In this document: positions 15,758 to 24,283 of the stretch, in pieces | Layout: every line of letters starts with the position of its first letter | How positions within the stretch are numbered: the stretch's first letter is position 1 | Assembly (NCBI RefSeq): GCF_029892425.1 | Contig: NZ_JARXWB010000050.1 | Coordinates: 1 to 40,545 of the forward strand | Direction: 5' to 3' | Length of the DNA: 40,545 bases | From: Bradyrhizobium sp. BR13661 | Lineage (GTDB): Bacteria > Pseudomonadota > Alphaproteobacteria > Rhizobiales > Xanthobacteraceae | Made by a program: the position numbers and the translations under genes | The notes under the pieces: model-generated | Seen by the model: the letters and a program-made list of their open reading frames with translations, nothing else | Database searches by the model: none | What the model was told of the DNA's origin: nothing

Positions 15758-17452
15758 ATGCTCGATATTTTCGGAACGATAGCACGCCTGTTCCAGCTGC
15801 TGCTTTTGCTGGCGCGGCACCAGCTTCCTGCTGCCCTGCCGTTTCGGTCCAGCCGGCATAAATCGGCGCACGCTCTGCGTACCGTGTTCGAAGGACTCGA
15901 TCTGACCTTCGTCAAGCTCGGTCAGGCCCTTGCTCTTCGCTTTGACTTGCTTCCGGCGGATTACTGCCAGGAATTTCTGCAAATCACCAACGAGGTCGCG
16001 GCAGAAGACTTTCAGGCGATTCATCGAATCGTCACTGAAGACCTCGGTCGTTCTCCCGACGAGATGTTTGCGACTTTTGAACGCACCCCCTTTGCGGTCA
16101 CGTCGAGCGGACAAATTCACCTGGCTACGTCTCGCGGTGGCAAGCGGCTCGCCGTGAAGATCCAGAATGCGGCCATACGAAGGAAATACAGTATCGATAT
16201 CCGCCTGATGCGCTGGCTTGCCGCGCCGCTGGATTGGGCAGGCTTTTTCGGAGCCAATTCGGTCGCAACCTATGTCAATGAGTTTGAGCACGCTCTCTTT
16301 TCCGAGCTCGATCTCGCGGACGCAGCGCGCAATGCGACCGTCATGTCGGAGTTGTCCAGGGACGATGACGCCGAGTCCCGTTTCACGGTTCGAAAAGAGT
16401 ATACCGCCAAGCGTATTTTGACCTGGGAGTTCGTCGACGGGATACCGGTGCGGCAGATCCTCAACGCAATCCAACAGGACGACCGGCAATACCTCGCTAG
16501 ACTCGAAGGCCGGGGCTACGACCTGCGTCTCATTGCCCGGCGCATCTACTGGAGCACGCTCAACCAGATCTATCGGGACGGACTTTTCCATTCCGACCTA
16601 AGCCCCGCCGGCATCCTGGTTCTGCCCGACAACCGAATAGCCTATGTCGACTTTGCCGTCGTTGGACGGTTCACTGAGGAGCATCAGGATTCATTTCGAT
16701 TTTTCATGCAATACGCGCTTCGAGAACAATTCGACGACGCAATCGACGAGCTTTTGCGATGGTTCGAAGCCGCGCCGAACAAAGACCTCTCCGGGTTTCG
16801 CCGGGATATGTCTCTCGTGCTTGAGGACTATCTGGACGGCTTTCGAAGCCCCGTTGGAAGCGTGACGTGGCTCGCCGCCAGGCATGTCGTGGTTCGCTTG
16901 ATGTCAGTCGTACGACAACACGGCTTGTTCATTCCCCCTACGGTTTCGCTGTATTTGCGGGCCTTGCTAACCCGGGACGCAATCGTCTTCGAGCTCTCGC
17001 CCAACTGTGATCCGCTGCAAGACGAAGCGAAATTCATGGTGCGCGCCGCTCGCATCGACGTTGGCGAAGTCTTCAAGCAGCGGGAACTGATGGGCAGCGT
17101 GACCGAGACGTGGGGAGAGACCAAGGAGATCATCGCCAGTGTCCGCAAGTTGCTGACATCCGGCCGCTCGATCGAGGTCTCGCTCCGCATGTTGCAGGCT
17201 CGGTTGTTGCAGTATGGCATCTGGACTGCCCTGATCGGCACGATTGCATCGCTCGGATTCAGGGAGGATGCTTTCGCGAGCCTCAATACTGCACTCGGAG
17301 TTGGGCCATACTTCATTCCCGGAGCGCTGCTCTTCTGCGCCTTTATTTTCATGCTGTTGGCGCTCCGTCAGGGACGCAAACTTGCTGCAATCGAGCAATC
17401 TAATGTGATCGGACAGGAGCTGACTCAGCGCAGCCTTGGGCGTGTGCGATAG
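15758..17452 (+). CDS. ABC1/UbiB-family protein with degenerate metal site (likely pseudokinase)
   Basis: A 564-residue paralogue of the divergent neighbour. KLGQ (53-56) and LAVKIQ with Lys134 are kept. The Ala-rich loop is altered (AVTSSGQ), the catalytic loop reads HSDLSPAG (278-285) with Gly285 where the Mg-binding Asn belongs, and DFG is DFA (298-300). The Asp residues remain, so loss or change of metal and ATP use is likely rather than certain. C-terminal hydrophobic segments are present (GIWTALIGTIASLGF; FIPGALLFCAFIFMLLAL). The ATG at 15758 follows GGAG. It probably works with the intact paralogue, as an active kinase/pseudokinase pair; that is inferred from the paired gene layout only. 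Confidence 0.85.
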   Translation: MLDIFGTIARLFQLLLLLARHQLPAALPFRSSRHKSAHALRTVFEGLDLTFVKLGQALALRFDLLPADYCQEFLQITNEVAAEDFQAIHRIVTEDLGRSPDEMFATFERTPFAVTSSGQIHLATSRGGKRLAVKIQNAAIRRKYSIDIRLMRWLAAPLDWAGFFGANSVATYVNEFEHALFSELDLADAARNATVMSELSRDDDAESRFTVRKEYTAKRILTWEFVDGIPVRQILNAIQQDDRQYLARLEGRGYDLRLIARRIYWSTLNQIYRDGLFHSDLSPAGILVLPDNRIAYVDFAVVGRFTEEHQDSFRFFMQYALREQFDDAIDELLRWFEAAPNKDLSGFRRDMSLVLEDYLDGFRSPVGSVTWLAARHVVVRLMSVVRQHGLFIPPTVSLYLRALLTRDAIVFELSPNCDPLQDEAKFMVRAARIDVGEVFKQRELMGSVTETWGETKEIIASVRKLLTSGRSIEVSLRMLQARLLQYGIWTALIGTIASLGFREDAFASLNTALGVGPYFIPGALLFCAFIFMLLALRQGRKLAAIEQSNVIGQELTQRSLGRVR

Positions 17453-17621
17453 GTTTATTCAATCGGCCCAATCAAAGCCGTCCCTGGAAGTGTGACCAAA
17501 GCCACAGAAGCGCCGCGGGCAGAGTGCCAACACGATTTTCGATCCGCGCCTGCACGACTGGAGCGGATGGACAAGTTTCTAGGACATGATATCTTTTACC
17601 GATCCATATTGGAGATTGTTC

Positions 17622-18047
17622 ATGAGCAAGGCTTCTACGGAGACCCGGCGTTCCGAGAACGCGACCTTTAGCGACAACGAACCGTGGGCGGTATCTGACG
17701 CTGATGTTGCAGCGTGGGCCGAGCGCGAGAAGAAGCGCCGGCAGGCTTGGCTTGAAGGTCCGAACGAAGACGAGAAGCAGGCCTGGGCTGATGCCGAGCG
17801 GCAGCGCCGCAAGCGCCAGTACCGTGAGGATTTGTTGGACATTGATCTTTTCGACTTCGATCTCGACGAAGGTCGGCGGTTCGCCGACCGGATGGCCGAT
17901 CGAATGATGGCCGGCTTTAAGGACCGGTTGGTTGAGACACCTCTTCGCAAGCTGGGCGACCTGCTTCGCGAGGGGCGCGATTCAGAGTCGCGTTCGCGGG
18001 AACCGCTGCGCCGGCGCCGCCGGGTGCACCCCGACGATCTTGATTGA
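17622..18047 (+). CDS. Conserved-looking hypothetical charged protein
   Basis: A 141-residue soluble protein with no family I recognise. It is very rich in Arg, Glu and Asp: WAEREKKRRQAWLEGP near residue 30, an acidic patch DLLDIDLFDFDLDEGRRF in the middle, and a basic tail RRRRRVHPDD. There is no signal peptide or membrane segment. The ATG at 17622 is chosen because GGAG stands seven bases upstream (17611-17614); a frame open to 17586 lacks such a site. It is the last gene before two terminator-like hairpins and follows the second UbiB-like gene by 169 bases, so it may have its own promoter. Confidence 0.7.
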   Translation: MSKASTETRRSENATFSDNEPWAVSDADVAAWAEREKKRRQAWLEGPNEDEKQAWADAERQRRKRQYREDLLDIDLFDFDLDEGRRFADRMADRMMAGFKDRLVETPLRKLGDLLREGRDSESRSREPLRRRRRVHPDDLD

Positions 18048-18057
18048 GATTGTGACT

Positions 18058-18090
18058 GACCGTTGTGTGCGCGGACCGCACACAACGGTC
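18058..18090 (+). terminator. Strong hairpin, probable intrinsic terminator
   Basis: A perfect 14-bp stem (GACCGTTGTGTGCG paired with CGCACACAACGGTC) with a 5-base loop, starting 10 bases after the stop of the charged hypothetical gene. It is followed by GTTGTCT, only moderately T-rich. Position and stem strength fit a terminator for the biosynthetic side. Confidence 0.7.
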
Positions 18091-18121
18091 GTTGTCTGAA
18101 CTGTGAAGAATTTGATGATCG

Positions 18122-18145
18122 GCCCGTTCAGCTATCTGGACGGGC
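18122..18145 (+). terminator. Second terminator-like hairpin
   Basis: An 8-bp stem GCCCGTTC / GGACGGGC with one G-T pair and an 8-base loop, followed by TCTCGTTTCTT. It stands 31 bases after the first hairpin, giving tandem terminators that separate the biosynthetic locus from the AsmA gene. Confidence 0.55.
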
Positions 18146-18406
18146 TCTCGTTTCTTAGCACCTTTGCTGACTGAACGCCGCGCTCACGCCTTTTGAAACT
18201 GCACGCCCTTTGAAACTGAATGTGCTTTCGGCGCGAAGGACCGCGCTTTCGTCGCGTAAAACCGCTGATAGGAAGTGTGTCATAAGTCACATAAGCTTGC
18301 AGCACCCTCCGATTATTTTTAGGCGGCTTGGAGCGGCTATAAGCTCTGGCGCGGAGGACGGGTGAAGGTGCCGTTTGCCGCCGCTTGCTCGCCGTTGGGA
18401 CTGAAG

Positions 18407-20542
18407 ATGAAAGCAGTTAAATTCGCCGGCGCGGCGGTGGTGGCCGTCATCATCGTGGTCGCGCTCCTGCTGGTGATCGGGATCCCCTCGGGCTTCCTGA
18501 CGTCGAAGATCGCCGCGCGCGTGGAGAGCACGACCGGCTATCGCCTCACCATCGACGGCGCGGCGAAGATCAGCCTGTGGCCGACGCTGAACATCAGCTT
18601 GAGCGACCTCACGCTGCAGAACCCCAGGGATCGCAGCGGCATCACCAAGGTGACGATCGAGCGCGTGCAGGTCGACATGACGCTGGCGAGCGCGTGGTCG
18701 GGCCGGCCCGAGATCCGCGAGATCGTCGTCACCCATCCGGTGCTGTACCAGCCGCTGCTGCGCGATCGCCTGCCCAATGCCGATGGGTCTGCAACGTCGA
18801 AGCCGCTTGCGGCCGACATGGACGGTGTGACCATCGACCGCTTCAAGATCAGCAATGGCGAAGTCGCCTTCGCCCGCATCCGCGACCGCATCGAAGGCCG
18901 CATCAGCGCCATCGATGCCGATGCCGTCATCGGCCGCGACCGCACCGTCAAGGTGACAGGCTCGGCGCGGGTCTATGATCATCCGACCAAATTCGACATC
19001 AAGGCGACGACGCCGGCATCTAGCGAGCGGCAGGCAACCCCGGTGGATTTTGCCATCGACATGCCTGACGTGCTGAAGTCGCAGCTGACCGGGCGTGCCG
19101 ACATGCGCCTCAACGGCGATGTCGTGATGATCAACGGCATCAACGGCACGCTCGGCGATGGCAATTTCAACGGCTGGGCCTCGGTCGACATCGCCAGCAA
19201 GCCTTTGGTGAAGCTCGATCTCGACTTCCAGCGGCTGACGATCCCCCAGTCGCAATCCTCGCAAGATGCGGCCGGGCAGCCCTGGAGCGATGCGCCGATC
19301 GACGTCTCCGGGCTCAATTATGTCGACGCGCAGGTGCGGATCTCGGCGACCGAAGCGATCTTCGGCCAGGCCCGCCTGGCGCCACTGGCGATCGATGCCA
19401 AGCTCGCCGGCGGCGTGTTGAAGGCGGGCACCGCCAATCTCGGCGCCTATGGCGGCCAGGTCTCGGGCGAACTGATCCTGGATGCGACCTCAGGCGCGCC
19501 GAGCTTTGCGATGCATTCCGACATCGTCGGCGTGCGCGCGCTGCCGCTGTTGCAGGGTCTTGCGGATTTCGACCGGATCGACGGCAAGCTGCAGGCCAAG
19601 CTCGCGCTGCGCAGCGCCGGACGCAGCCAGCGCGCGCTGATGGCGAACATGCAGGGCACCGCCTTCGTCAGCTTCCAGGACGGCGCCATCCGCGGCATCA
19701 ATATCGCGCAGATGCTCCGCTCGCTGACGACGAGCAAGCTGTCGGGCTGGCAGGACAACCAAAACTCCAACCAGAACGCCAGCCAGGATCAGAACAAGGA
19801 GCAAACCACCGACCTGACGCAGCTCTCCGCCTCGTTCCGCATCGACAAGGGCCAGGCGGTGACGACCGACTTCAATCTGATCGGACCGCTGGTGCGCATC
19901 ACCGGCGCCGGCACCATCGCACTCGACACCAAGATGATGGGTTTCAGGGTCGAGCCCAAGCTGGTCATGACCACCGAAGGCCAGGGCCGCACCTCCGAGC
20001 CGGTCGGCTTCGGCATTCCCGTGATGATCTCGGGCCCATGGTCGCAGCCGCAGATCTATCCTGACATGGCCGGCATGATGGACAATCCCGATGCCGCCTA
20101 TGCCAAGCTGCGCGAGATGGGCAAGGGCCTGTTCGGTCCTGACGGCGCCAAGCTCGGCGACATCCTGGGCAGCTTTGGCCTCGGCACCACCACTCAGGGC
20201 AACAATGCGGCCGGCAACACCAATCCGCAGATCCAGCTGCCGAACAACATGCCGATGCCCGGTGGCCAGCTCGGCGAGGCCATCGGCAATCTGATCCAGC
20301 AGGGGCTGTCCAACAGCCCTCTGACGAGCAGCCCTCCGTCCAGTAACCCAGGAGGCAGCATCCGCAGCCGCAGCCTCACGGGAACCTCGGCCACCCCGGC
20401 AGCGCAGGCGTCGCCCGCACCGCCGAACCAAGCCCCGAGCCAGGATCAATCGCCCCAAGCCCCATCGCCTCAGCCCCCGCCGGTCGCTCAGCAGGACAGC
20501 CAGCCGATGAACGACGTGATGCGGCAGCTCTTCAATCGGTAG
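18407..20542 (+). CDS. AsmA-family protein
   Basis: A 711-residue AsmA-like protein, a family implicated in envelope lipid transport and outer-membrane homeostasis. One N-terminal membrane anchor (residues about 4-26, VVAVIIVVALLLVIGIP) is followed by FLTSKIAARVESTTGYRLTIDG, the typical AsmA entry, then long beta-rich repeats. An Asn/Gln-rich insert (QNSNQNASQDQNKEQ) lies near the middle and a Pro/Ser/Gln-rich low-complexity tail closes the protein. The ATG at 18407 gives the standard start; a GTG at 18362 has GGAGGA just upstream and would add 15 residues before the anchor, so it remains an alternative. Codon use and base composition resemble the right-hand genes rather than the biosynthetic locus, so it probably marks resident chromosome. 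Confidence 0.88.
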   Translation: MKAVKFAGAAVVAVIIVVALLLVIGIPSGFLTSKIAARVESTTGYRLTIDGAAKISLWPTLNISLSDLTLQNPRDRSGITKVTIERVQVDMTLASAWSGRPEIREIVVTHPVLYQPLLRDRLPNADGSATSKPLAADMDGVTIDRFKISNGEVAFARIRDRIEGRISAIDADAVIGRDRTVKVTGSARVYDHPTKFDIKATTPASSERQATPVDFAIDMPDVLKSQLTGRADMRLNGDVVMINGINGTLGDGNFNGWASVDIASKPLVKLDLDFQRLTIPQSQSSQDAAGQPWSDAPIDVSGLNYVDAQVRISATEAIFGQARLAPLAIDAKLAGGVLKAGTANLGAYGGQVSGELILDATSGAPSFAMHSDIVGVRALPLLQGLADFDRIDGKLQAKLALRSAGRSQRALMANMQGTAFVSFQDGAIRGINIAQMLRSLTTSKLSGWQDNQNSNQNASQDQNKEQTTDLTQLSASFRIDKGQAVTTDFNLIGPLVRITGAGTIALDTKMMGFRVEPKLVMTTEGQGRTSEPVGFGIPVMISGPWSQPQIYPDMAGMMDNPDAAYAKLREMGKGLFGPDGAKLGDILGSFGLGTTTQGNNAAGNTNPQIQLPNNMPMPGGQLGEAIGNLIQQGLSNSPLTSSPPSSNPGGSIRSRSLTGTSATPAAQASPAPPNQAPSQDQSPQAPSPQPPPVAQQDSQPMNDVMRQLFNR

Positions 20543-20652
20543 GGTTTGGCTGCCGGCACTCTCCGTGCCCCGCATTGCCAAGGCCTGGACCAACAATCTG
20601 CTGCGCCCGCACGGCGCGTAAGCAACGCGTATTGCGGAATGAGGCGCGCTTG

Positions 20653-21831
20653 TCAGCGCGGCTTCAAGAGGTCGCGGGCGACAATCAATTTCTGAACCTC
20701 GGTCGCGCCCTCATAAATGCGTAGCGCGCGGATTTCGCGATAGAGGCTTTCGACGATCTCGCCCTTGCGCACACCGCGACCGCCGAACATCTGGACGGCC
20801 CGGTCGATGACGCGCTGCGCAGTCTCGGTGGCCGTCAGCTTCGCCATGGCAGCCTCGCGCGTCGTCGGTAGCTTCTGGACATCGCGGCGCCAGGCCGCGC
20901 GGTAGGTCAGGAGCGCGGCAGCGTCGGTATCGGTTGCCATGTCGCCGAGCGCGGCCTGGGTCAGTTGCAGGTCCCCAAGCGTCGCGCCGAACATGTGCCG
21001 GCTGCGCGCGTGCGACAGCGCTTCGTCGAGCGCGCGCCGGGAAAAGCCGAGCGCCGCGGCCGCAACCGATGCGCGGAAAATATCCAGCGTCTGCATCGCG
21101 AGCTTGAACCCCCCGCCCGGCGCGCCAAGGCGACGGCTCGCCGGGATCCGGCAATTGGTGAAGCGCAACGTCGCCAGCGGATGCGGCGCGACGACGTCGA
21201 TGCGCTCGGCGATGCCGAAGCCGGGATCATCGGGAAATACGACAAAAGCGGAAATGCCGCGGGCGCCCGGCGCCTCGCCGGTTCGCGCAAACAGCGTGTA
21301 GACGTCGGCAATGCCGCCGTTGGAGATCCAGGTCTTCTCGCCGTCGATGACGTAGTCGTTGCCGTCGGCGCGCGCGGTGCAGGACATCGCCGCGACGTCC
21401 GATCCGGCCTCCTTCTCGGACAGCGCGAAGGCCGCAAGCCATTCGCCCGAACGAACCTTTGGCAGCACGGCCTTGCGCAGCTCCGCAGAACCGCCGAGCG
21501 CGATCGCGCCCGAACCGAGTCCCTGCATGGCGAAGGCGAAATCGGCCAGGCCATCGGCATAAGCGAGCGACTCGCGCGACAGGCAGATCGAACGAGAATC
21601 GATTGTCGTGGCATCGCCATCGGGAGCCGCGACCGCGCAATCGAGCAGTCCCGCCTCACCCATCGCGCGCACGAGCCTGCGGCAGGCGCCATCGATGTCG
21701 CTGTGATCGATCTCGTCGAGGGCCCCCGACTGCACGAAGCGGTCGAGTGCATCGCCAATCGCATGATGACGAGGCTCGAAAAACGGCCAGTCAAGCCATT
21801 CGCGCCGGATCACCTTTGCCACGGAGCTCAT
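20653..21831 (-). CDS. Acyl-CoA dehydrogenase
   Basis: A 392-residue FAD-dependent acyl-CoA dehydrogenase that introduces a 2,3-double bond in an acyl-CoA and passes electrons to ETF. Motifs: FALSEKEAGSD (substrate/FAD loop), YVIDGEKTWISNGG, the segment RASVAAAALGFSRRALDEA, MFGGRG, and the catalytic base Glu374 in RIYEGATEVQ. Length is normal for the family. It is transcribed away from the marR gene, and its promoter overlaps a palindrome shared with three other units, so it very probably belongs to the same catabolic pathway as the acyl-CoA ligase and thiolase-like genes. No enoyl-CoA hydratase or hydroxyacyl-CoA dehydrogenase gene is seen nearby. Confidence 0.93.
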   Translation of the reverse strand: MSSVAKVIRREWLDWPFFEPRHHAIGDALDRFVQSGALDEIDHSDIDGACRRLVRAMGEAGLLDCAVAAPDGDATTIDSRSICLSRESLAYADGLADFAFAMQGLGSGAIALGGSAELRKAVLPKVRSGEWLAAFALSEKEAGSDVAAMSCTARADGNDYVIDGEKTWISNGGIADVYTLFARTGEAPGARGISAFVVFPDDPGFGIAERIDVVAPHPLATLRFTNCRIPASRRLGAPGGGFKLAMQTLDIFRASVAAAALGFSRRALDEALSHARSRHMFGATLGDLQLTQAALGDMATDTDAAALLTYRAAWRRDVQKLPTTREAAMAKLTATETAQRVIDRAVQMFGGRGVRKGEIVESLYREIRALRIYEGATEVQKLIVARDLLKPR

Positions 21832-21847
21832 CCGATCCCACCTCGAT

Positions 21848-21865
21848 TATTTTAAGCATAAAATA
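21848..21865. promoter_or_regulatory. MarR-type operator, site 1 (acyl-CoA dehydrogenase promoter)
   Basis: TATTTTAAGCATAAAATA: perfect 7-bp inverted repeat with a 4-base centre, ending 16 bases before the dehydrogenase start and overlapping its predicted -10 box. It is one of four related 18-mers in the locus (others at 22009, 30054, 30246); shared pattern TAYTTTANSCWTAAANTA, each with a few mismatches. Confidence 0.75.
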
Positions 21866-21889
21866 TTTCGCTGGCACGTACCTTGTCAA
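21860..21889 (-). promoter_or_regulatory. Predicted sigma-70 promoter of the acyl-CoA dehydrogenase
   Basis: On the minus strand TTGACA (21889-21884), an 18-base spacer, then TATTTT (21865-21860), which lies inside operator site 1. A bound repressor would cover the -10 box. Predicted from sequence only. Confidence 0.6.
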
Positions 21890-22008
21890 GTTGGGTTCTG
21901 CAAGGACTTCGGCGACGAGGTCGGCTCCCTGGCGTCGATCTTGAGATTCAGTGCAAATTGGATACAAAGCCGCGCCGGTTTCGCGACGCTCGGGCTCAGC
22001 CTTGAATT

Positions 22009-22026
22009 TACTTTTGGCACAAACTA
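22009..22026. promoter_or_regulatory. MarR-type operator, site 2 (marR leader)
   Basis: TACTTTTGGCACAAACTA, 63 bases before the marR start. It matches the shared pattern with two deviations (T at position 7, C at position 12) and is the least symmetric of the four. Its position suggests autoregulation of marR. Confidence 0.55.
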
Positions 22027-22089
22027 TCTTGCTATCGACCGTGAGAGCTCTGCCAGCTCTCAACGAGCTACGAAGCCCGGGAGATTCGA

Positions 22090-22596
22090 TTGGCACTCGC
22101 GAAAGAGTCCACGCCTGTATCAGCCAGGAATGGGGTGGATCAGGAGGCCGAGCACAGGGCTCAAACGCGCGTTTGGCTCCGGCTGCTCGCCTGCACGACC
22201 CTGATCGAAGGGGAGCTGCGGCGCCGGTTTCGCGACGAGTTCGATTTCACGATGCCCCGCTTCGATGTTCTGGCTCAGCTCGACCGCGAACCGAGCGGGC
22301 TTGTGCTGGGAGAACTGCCCAAGCGCCTGATGGTCTCGGCCGGGAACCTCACGCCGATCGTGGACCGCCTGGTCGCGGACGGATACATCACCCGCACACC
22401 GTCGAACCTCGACCGTCGCGTGCAGATCGTCTGCATGACGGTCGAAGGCCGCAAGACCTTCAGGCGAATGGCCAAGAGCCACGGCGCGTGGCTTGCCGAG
22501 CTGCTGGCGGATTTCCCCGCGGACCGGTTCGACGGCTTGATCGGCGAGCTCGACGAACTCAAGGGCGCTGTCAGGGACGCTCTGCAAAAGCCCTGA
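22090..22596 (+). CDS. MarR-family transcriptional regulator
   Basis: A 168-residue winged-helix regulator. It has an N-terminal dimerisation helix (VWLRLLACTTLIEGELRRRF), a recognition region LGELPKRLMVSAGNLTPIVD, and the wing GYITRTPSNLDRRVQIV with the family's Asp-Arg-Arg, then a C-terminal helix. MarR proteins of aromatic and CoA-linked catabolic loci usually repress and are released by a pathway acid or acyl-CoA. The TTG start at 22090 is supported by GGAG six bases upstream (22080-22083). It is divergent from the dehydrogenase gene and convergent with the acyl-CoA ligase operon (13 bases apart). The four palindromes around its presumed target genes make it the likely local regulator. 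Confidence 0.9.
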   Translation: MALAKESTPVSARNGVDQEAEHRAQTRVWLRLLACTTLIEGELRRRFRDEFDFTMPRFDVLAQLDREPSGLVLGELPKRLMVSAGNLTPIVDRLVADGYITRTPSNLDRRVQIVCMTVEGRKTFRRMAKSHGAWLAELLADFPADRFDGLIGELDELKGAVRDALQKP

Positions 22597-22609
22597 GCAG
22601 GCCCAACTG

Positions 22610-24274
22610 TCAACGTCGCACCTTCACTCCGGCCGCCTCGCGATCCCATGTATCCGCAGTGACGCCCGCGTCACGCAGCACGCCCTTCTTGATCTTGCCG
22701 TTCTCCGTCAGCGGCATCTGGCTCAAAATGCGCACGTAGCGCGGGATCGCGAAATAAGCGATCTGTCCTTCGCAATGCCTGACGATGTCGACAGGCTCCA
22801 GCGATTGCCCTGGTTCCAGCAGGATCGCCGCCGCAACCTCATCCTCTCCCAGTTGCGACGGCAGCGGGTAGATCGCGCAAGCGACGACCGCCGGATGGGA
22901 CTGGATGGTCTGCTCGACCTCCCACGAAGATACATTCTCGCCACGTCTGCGGATCGAATCCTTCATGCGGTCGATGAAACGATAGTGTCCGTCAGGATCT
23001 CGAACCACACGATCGCCCGAGTGAAACCACAGATTTCGCCAGGCCTCGACCGTCTTCTCAGGCATGCCAAAATAGCCGGTGGCAAAAGCAAACGGCTCAC
23101 GCGCCCGAAGCACGAGTTCGCCGGCCTCTCCGTCAGGAAGTGCTGAATCATTCTCGTCGACGATCTGCGCCTCGATGCCTTCGGCCAGATAGCCCATCGT
23201 GCCAGGACGATCGGACGGAATCGTGCCGGCGAACACGAAATTCGTTTCGGTCGACCCGTAGCCGTCGACCAACGGTACGCCAAAGCGTTCGCGGAACGGA
23301 CCATGGATCTGCGGCGGCACGCCGCCGCCAAGCGCAACGCGAAGACGATGCGTTGAATCTTCTGCGCTCTTCGGCTGCGCCAGAAGCATCGACGCCATCG
23401 CGCCGAGCAAATAGCCGACCGTCGCATTGTGCCGTCGCGCGGCGGCCCAAAAGCCGGAGGCAGAGAATTTCGGCTCCAGCACGTAAGTGCATCCGTTCAG
23501 GAGCGCCTGATAGAACGCATTCAGCGCATTGGTGTGGAACAGGGGCAGTGTCGTGAACAGCACATCGCCTTCGCGGATTCCGAGCGCACGCGCCGAATAG
23601 ATGCCCCACCAGAACAGTTGCGCCTGCGGACAGCACACTCCCTTTGCCGGCCCCGTGGTGCCTGACGTGTAGAGGATCGCAACGGTGTCGCCGGGACGCA
23701 CGGCACCCGCCGGGACTGCGGCTCCAAGAGGCGGCAGCGACACCGCGGAAAGCCTGGCATCGATTGGCCCTGTGGCAGCTCCGATGATCCAACTCCGAGG
23801 CGGCAGCTCGACACCGGCCTCGACGCTGTCGATTGCGCCAGCGAACTGCGCCTCGACGACAAGAAGCGCGGGACGCGAATTGCGGAAGATGTGGGAGAGC
23901 TGGAAGCCGCGCAGGGCGGTGTTGATCGGGACTGCGATGGCGCCGAGCCAGGCACAGCCGAGATAGACCTGCAGGAACTCCGGACGGTTCGAGCACATCA
24001 GCGCAACTCGGTCGCCCGGCTTGATGCCGGCATCGACGAGCGCCTGCGCCGACGCGGCCGCCATCGCGGCGGCCTGCGCAAAGGTCCAGCGCGTCGCGCC
24101 CGCGACGAGAAGGACCCGGTCGCCATAGCGTTCGGCCTGCCGCGTGAGGATGGTGGAGAGGATCCGGTCGGACGGTGGAAACAGCTCGACCGCGCGCGCC
24201 CAAGCGGCCGGGATATTCTCCCGGCCGACCGCCTCGCTGATCTTCACCGGCGCGTCGTTCTCCGTCACGATCAC
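22610..24274 (-). CDS. Acyl-CoA ligase (AMP-forming, CaiC-like)
   Basis: A 554-residue ANL-family ligase activating a carboxylic acid to its CoA ester. Motifs: ILYTSGTTGPAKG, GYGSTETN, HSGDRVVRDPDGHYRFIDRMKDSI (shown in part), RRGENVSSWEVE and the catalytic Lys527 in TENGKIKK. The RRGENVSSWE form is typical of the crotonobetaine/carnitine-CoA-ligase-like group, whose substrates vary widely; the substrate here is unknown. It is the last gene of the minus-strand operon, 9 bases after the solute-binding-protein gene. It is not closely similar to the aryl-CoA ligase of the biosynthetic locus. It presumably performs the entry step of the pathway after uptake by the neighbouring ABC transporter. 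Confidence 0.9.
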   Translation of the reverse strand: MIVTENDAPVKISEAVGRENIPAAWARAVELFPPSDRILSTILTRQAERYGDRVLLVAGATRWTFAQAAAMAAASAQALVDAGIKPGDRVALMCSNRPEFLQVYLGCAWLGAIAVPINTALRGFQLSHIFRNSRPALLVVEAQFAGAIDSVEAGVELPPRSWIIGAATGPIDARLSAVSLPPLGAAVPAGAVRPGDTVAILYTSGTTGPAKGVCCPQAQLFWWGIYSARALGIREGDVLFTTLPLFHTNALNAFYQALLNGCTYVLEPKFSASGFWAAARRHNATVGYLLGAMASMLLAQPKSAEDSTHRLRVALGGGVPPQIHGPFRERFGVPLVDGYGSTETNFVFAGTIPSDRPGTMGYLAEGIEAQIVDENDSALPDGEAGELVLRAREPFAFATGYFGMPEKTVEAWRNLWFHSGDRVVRDPDGHYRFIDRMKDSIRRRGENVSSWEVEQTIQSHPAVVACAIYPLPSQLGEDEVAAAILLEPGQSLEPVDIVRHCEGQIAYFAIPRYVRILSQMPLTENGKIKKGVLRDAGVTADTWDREAAGVKVRR

Positions 24275-24283
24275 GCTCCCGCC

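Noticed and set aside
18287..19264. Long minus-strand frame opposite the AsmA gene
   Set aside because: Antisense shadow; the AsmA frame has the anchor and family motifs.
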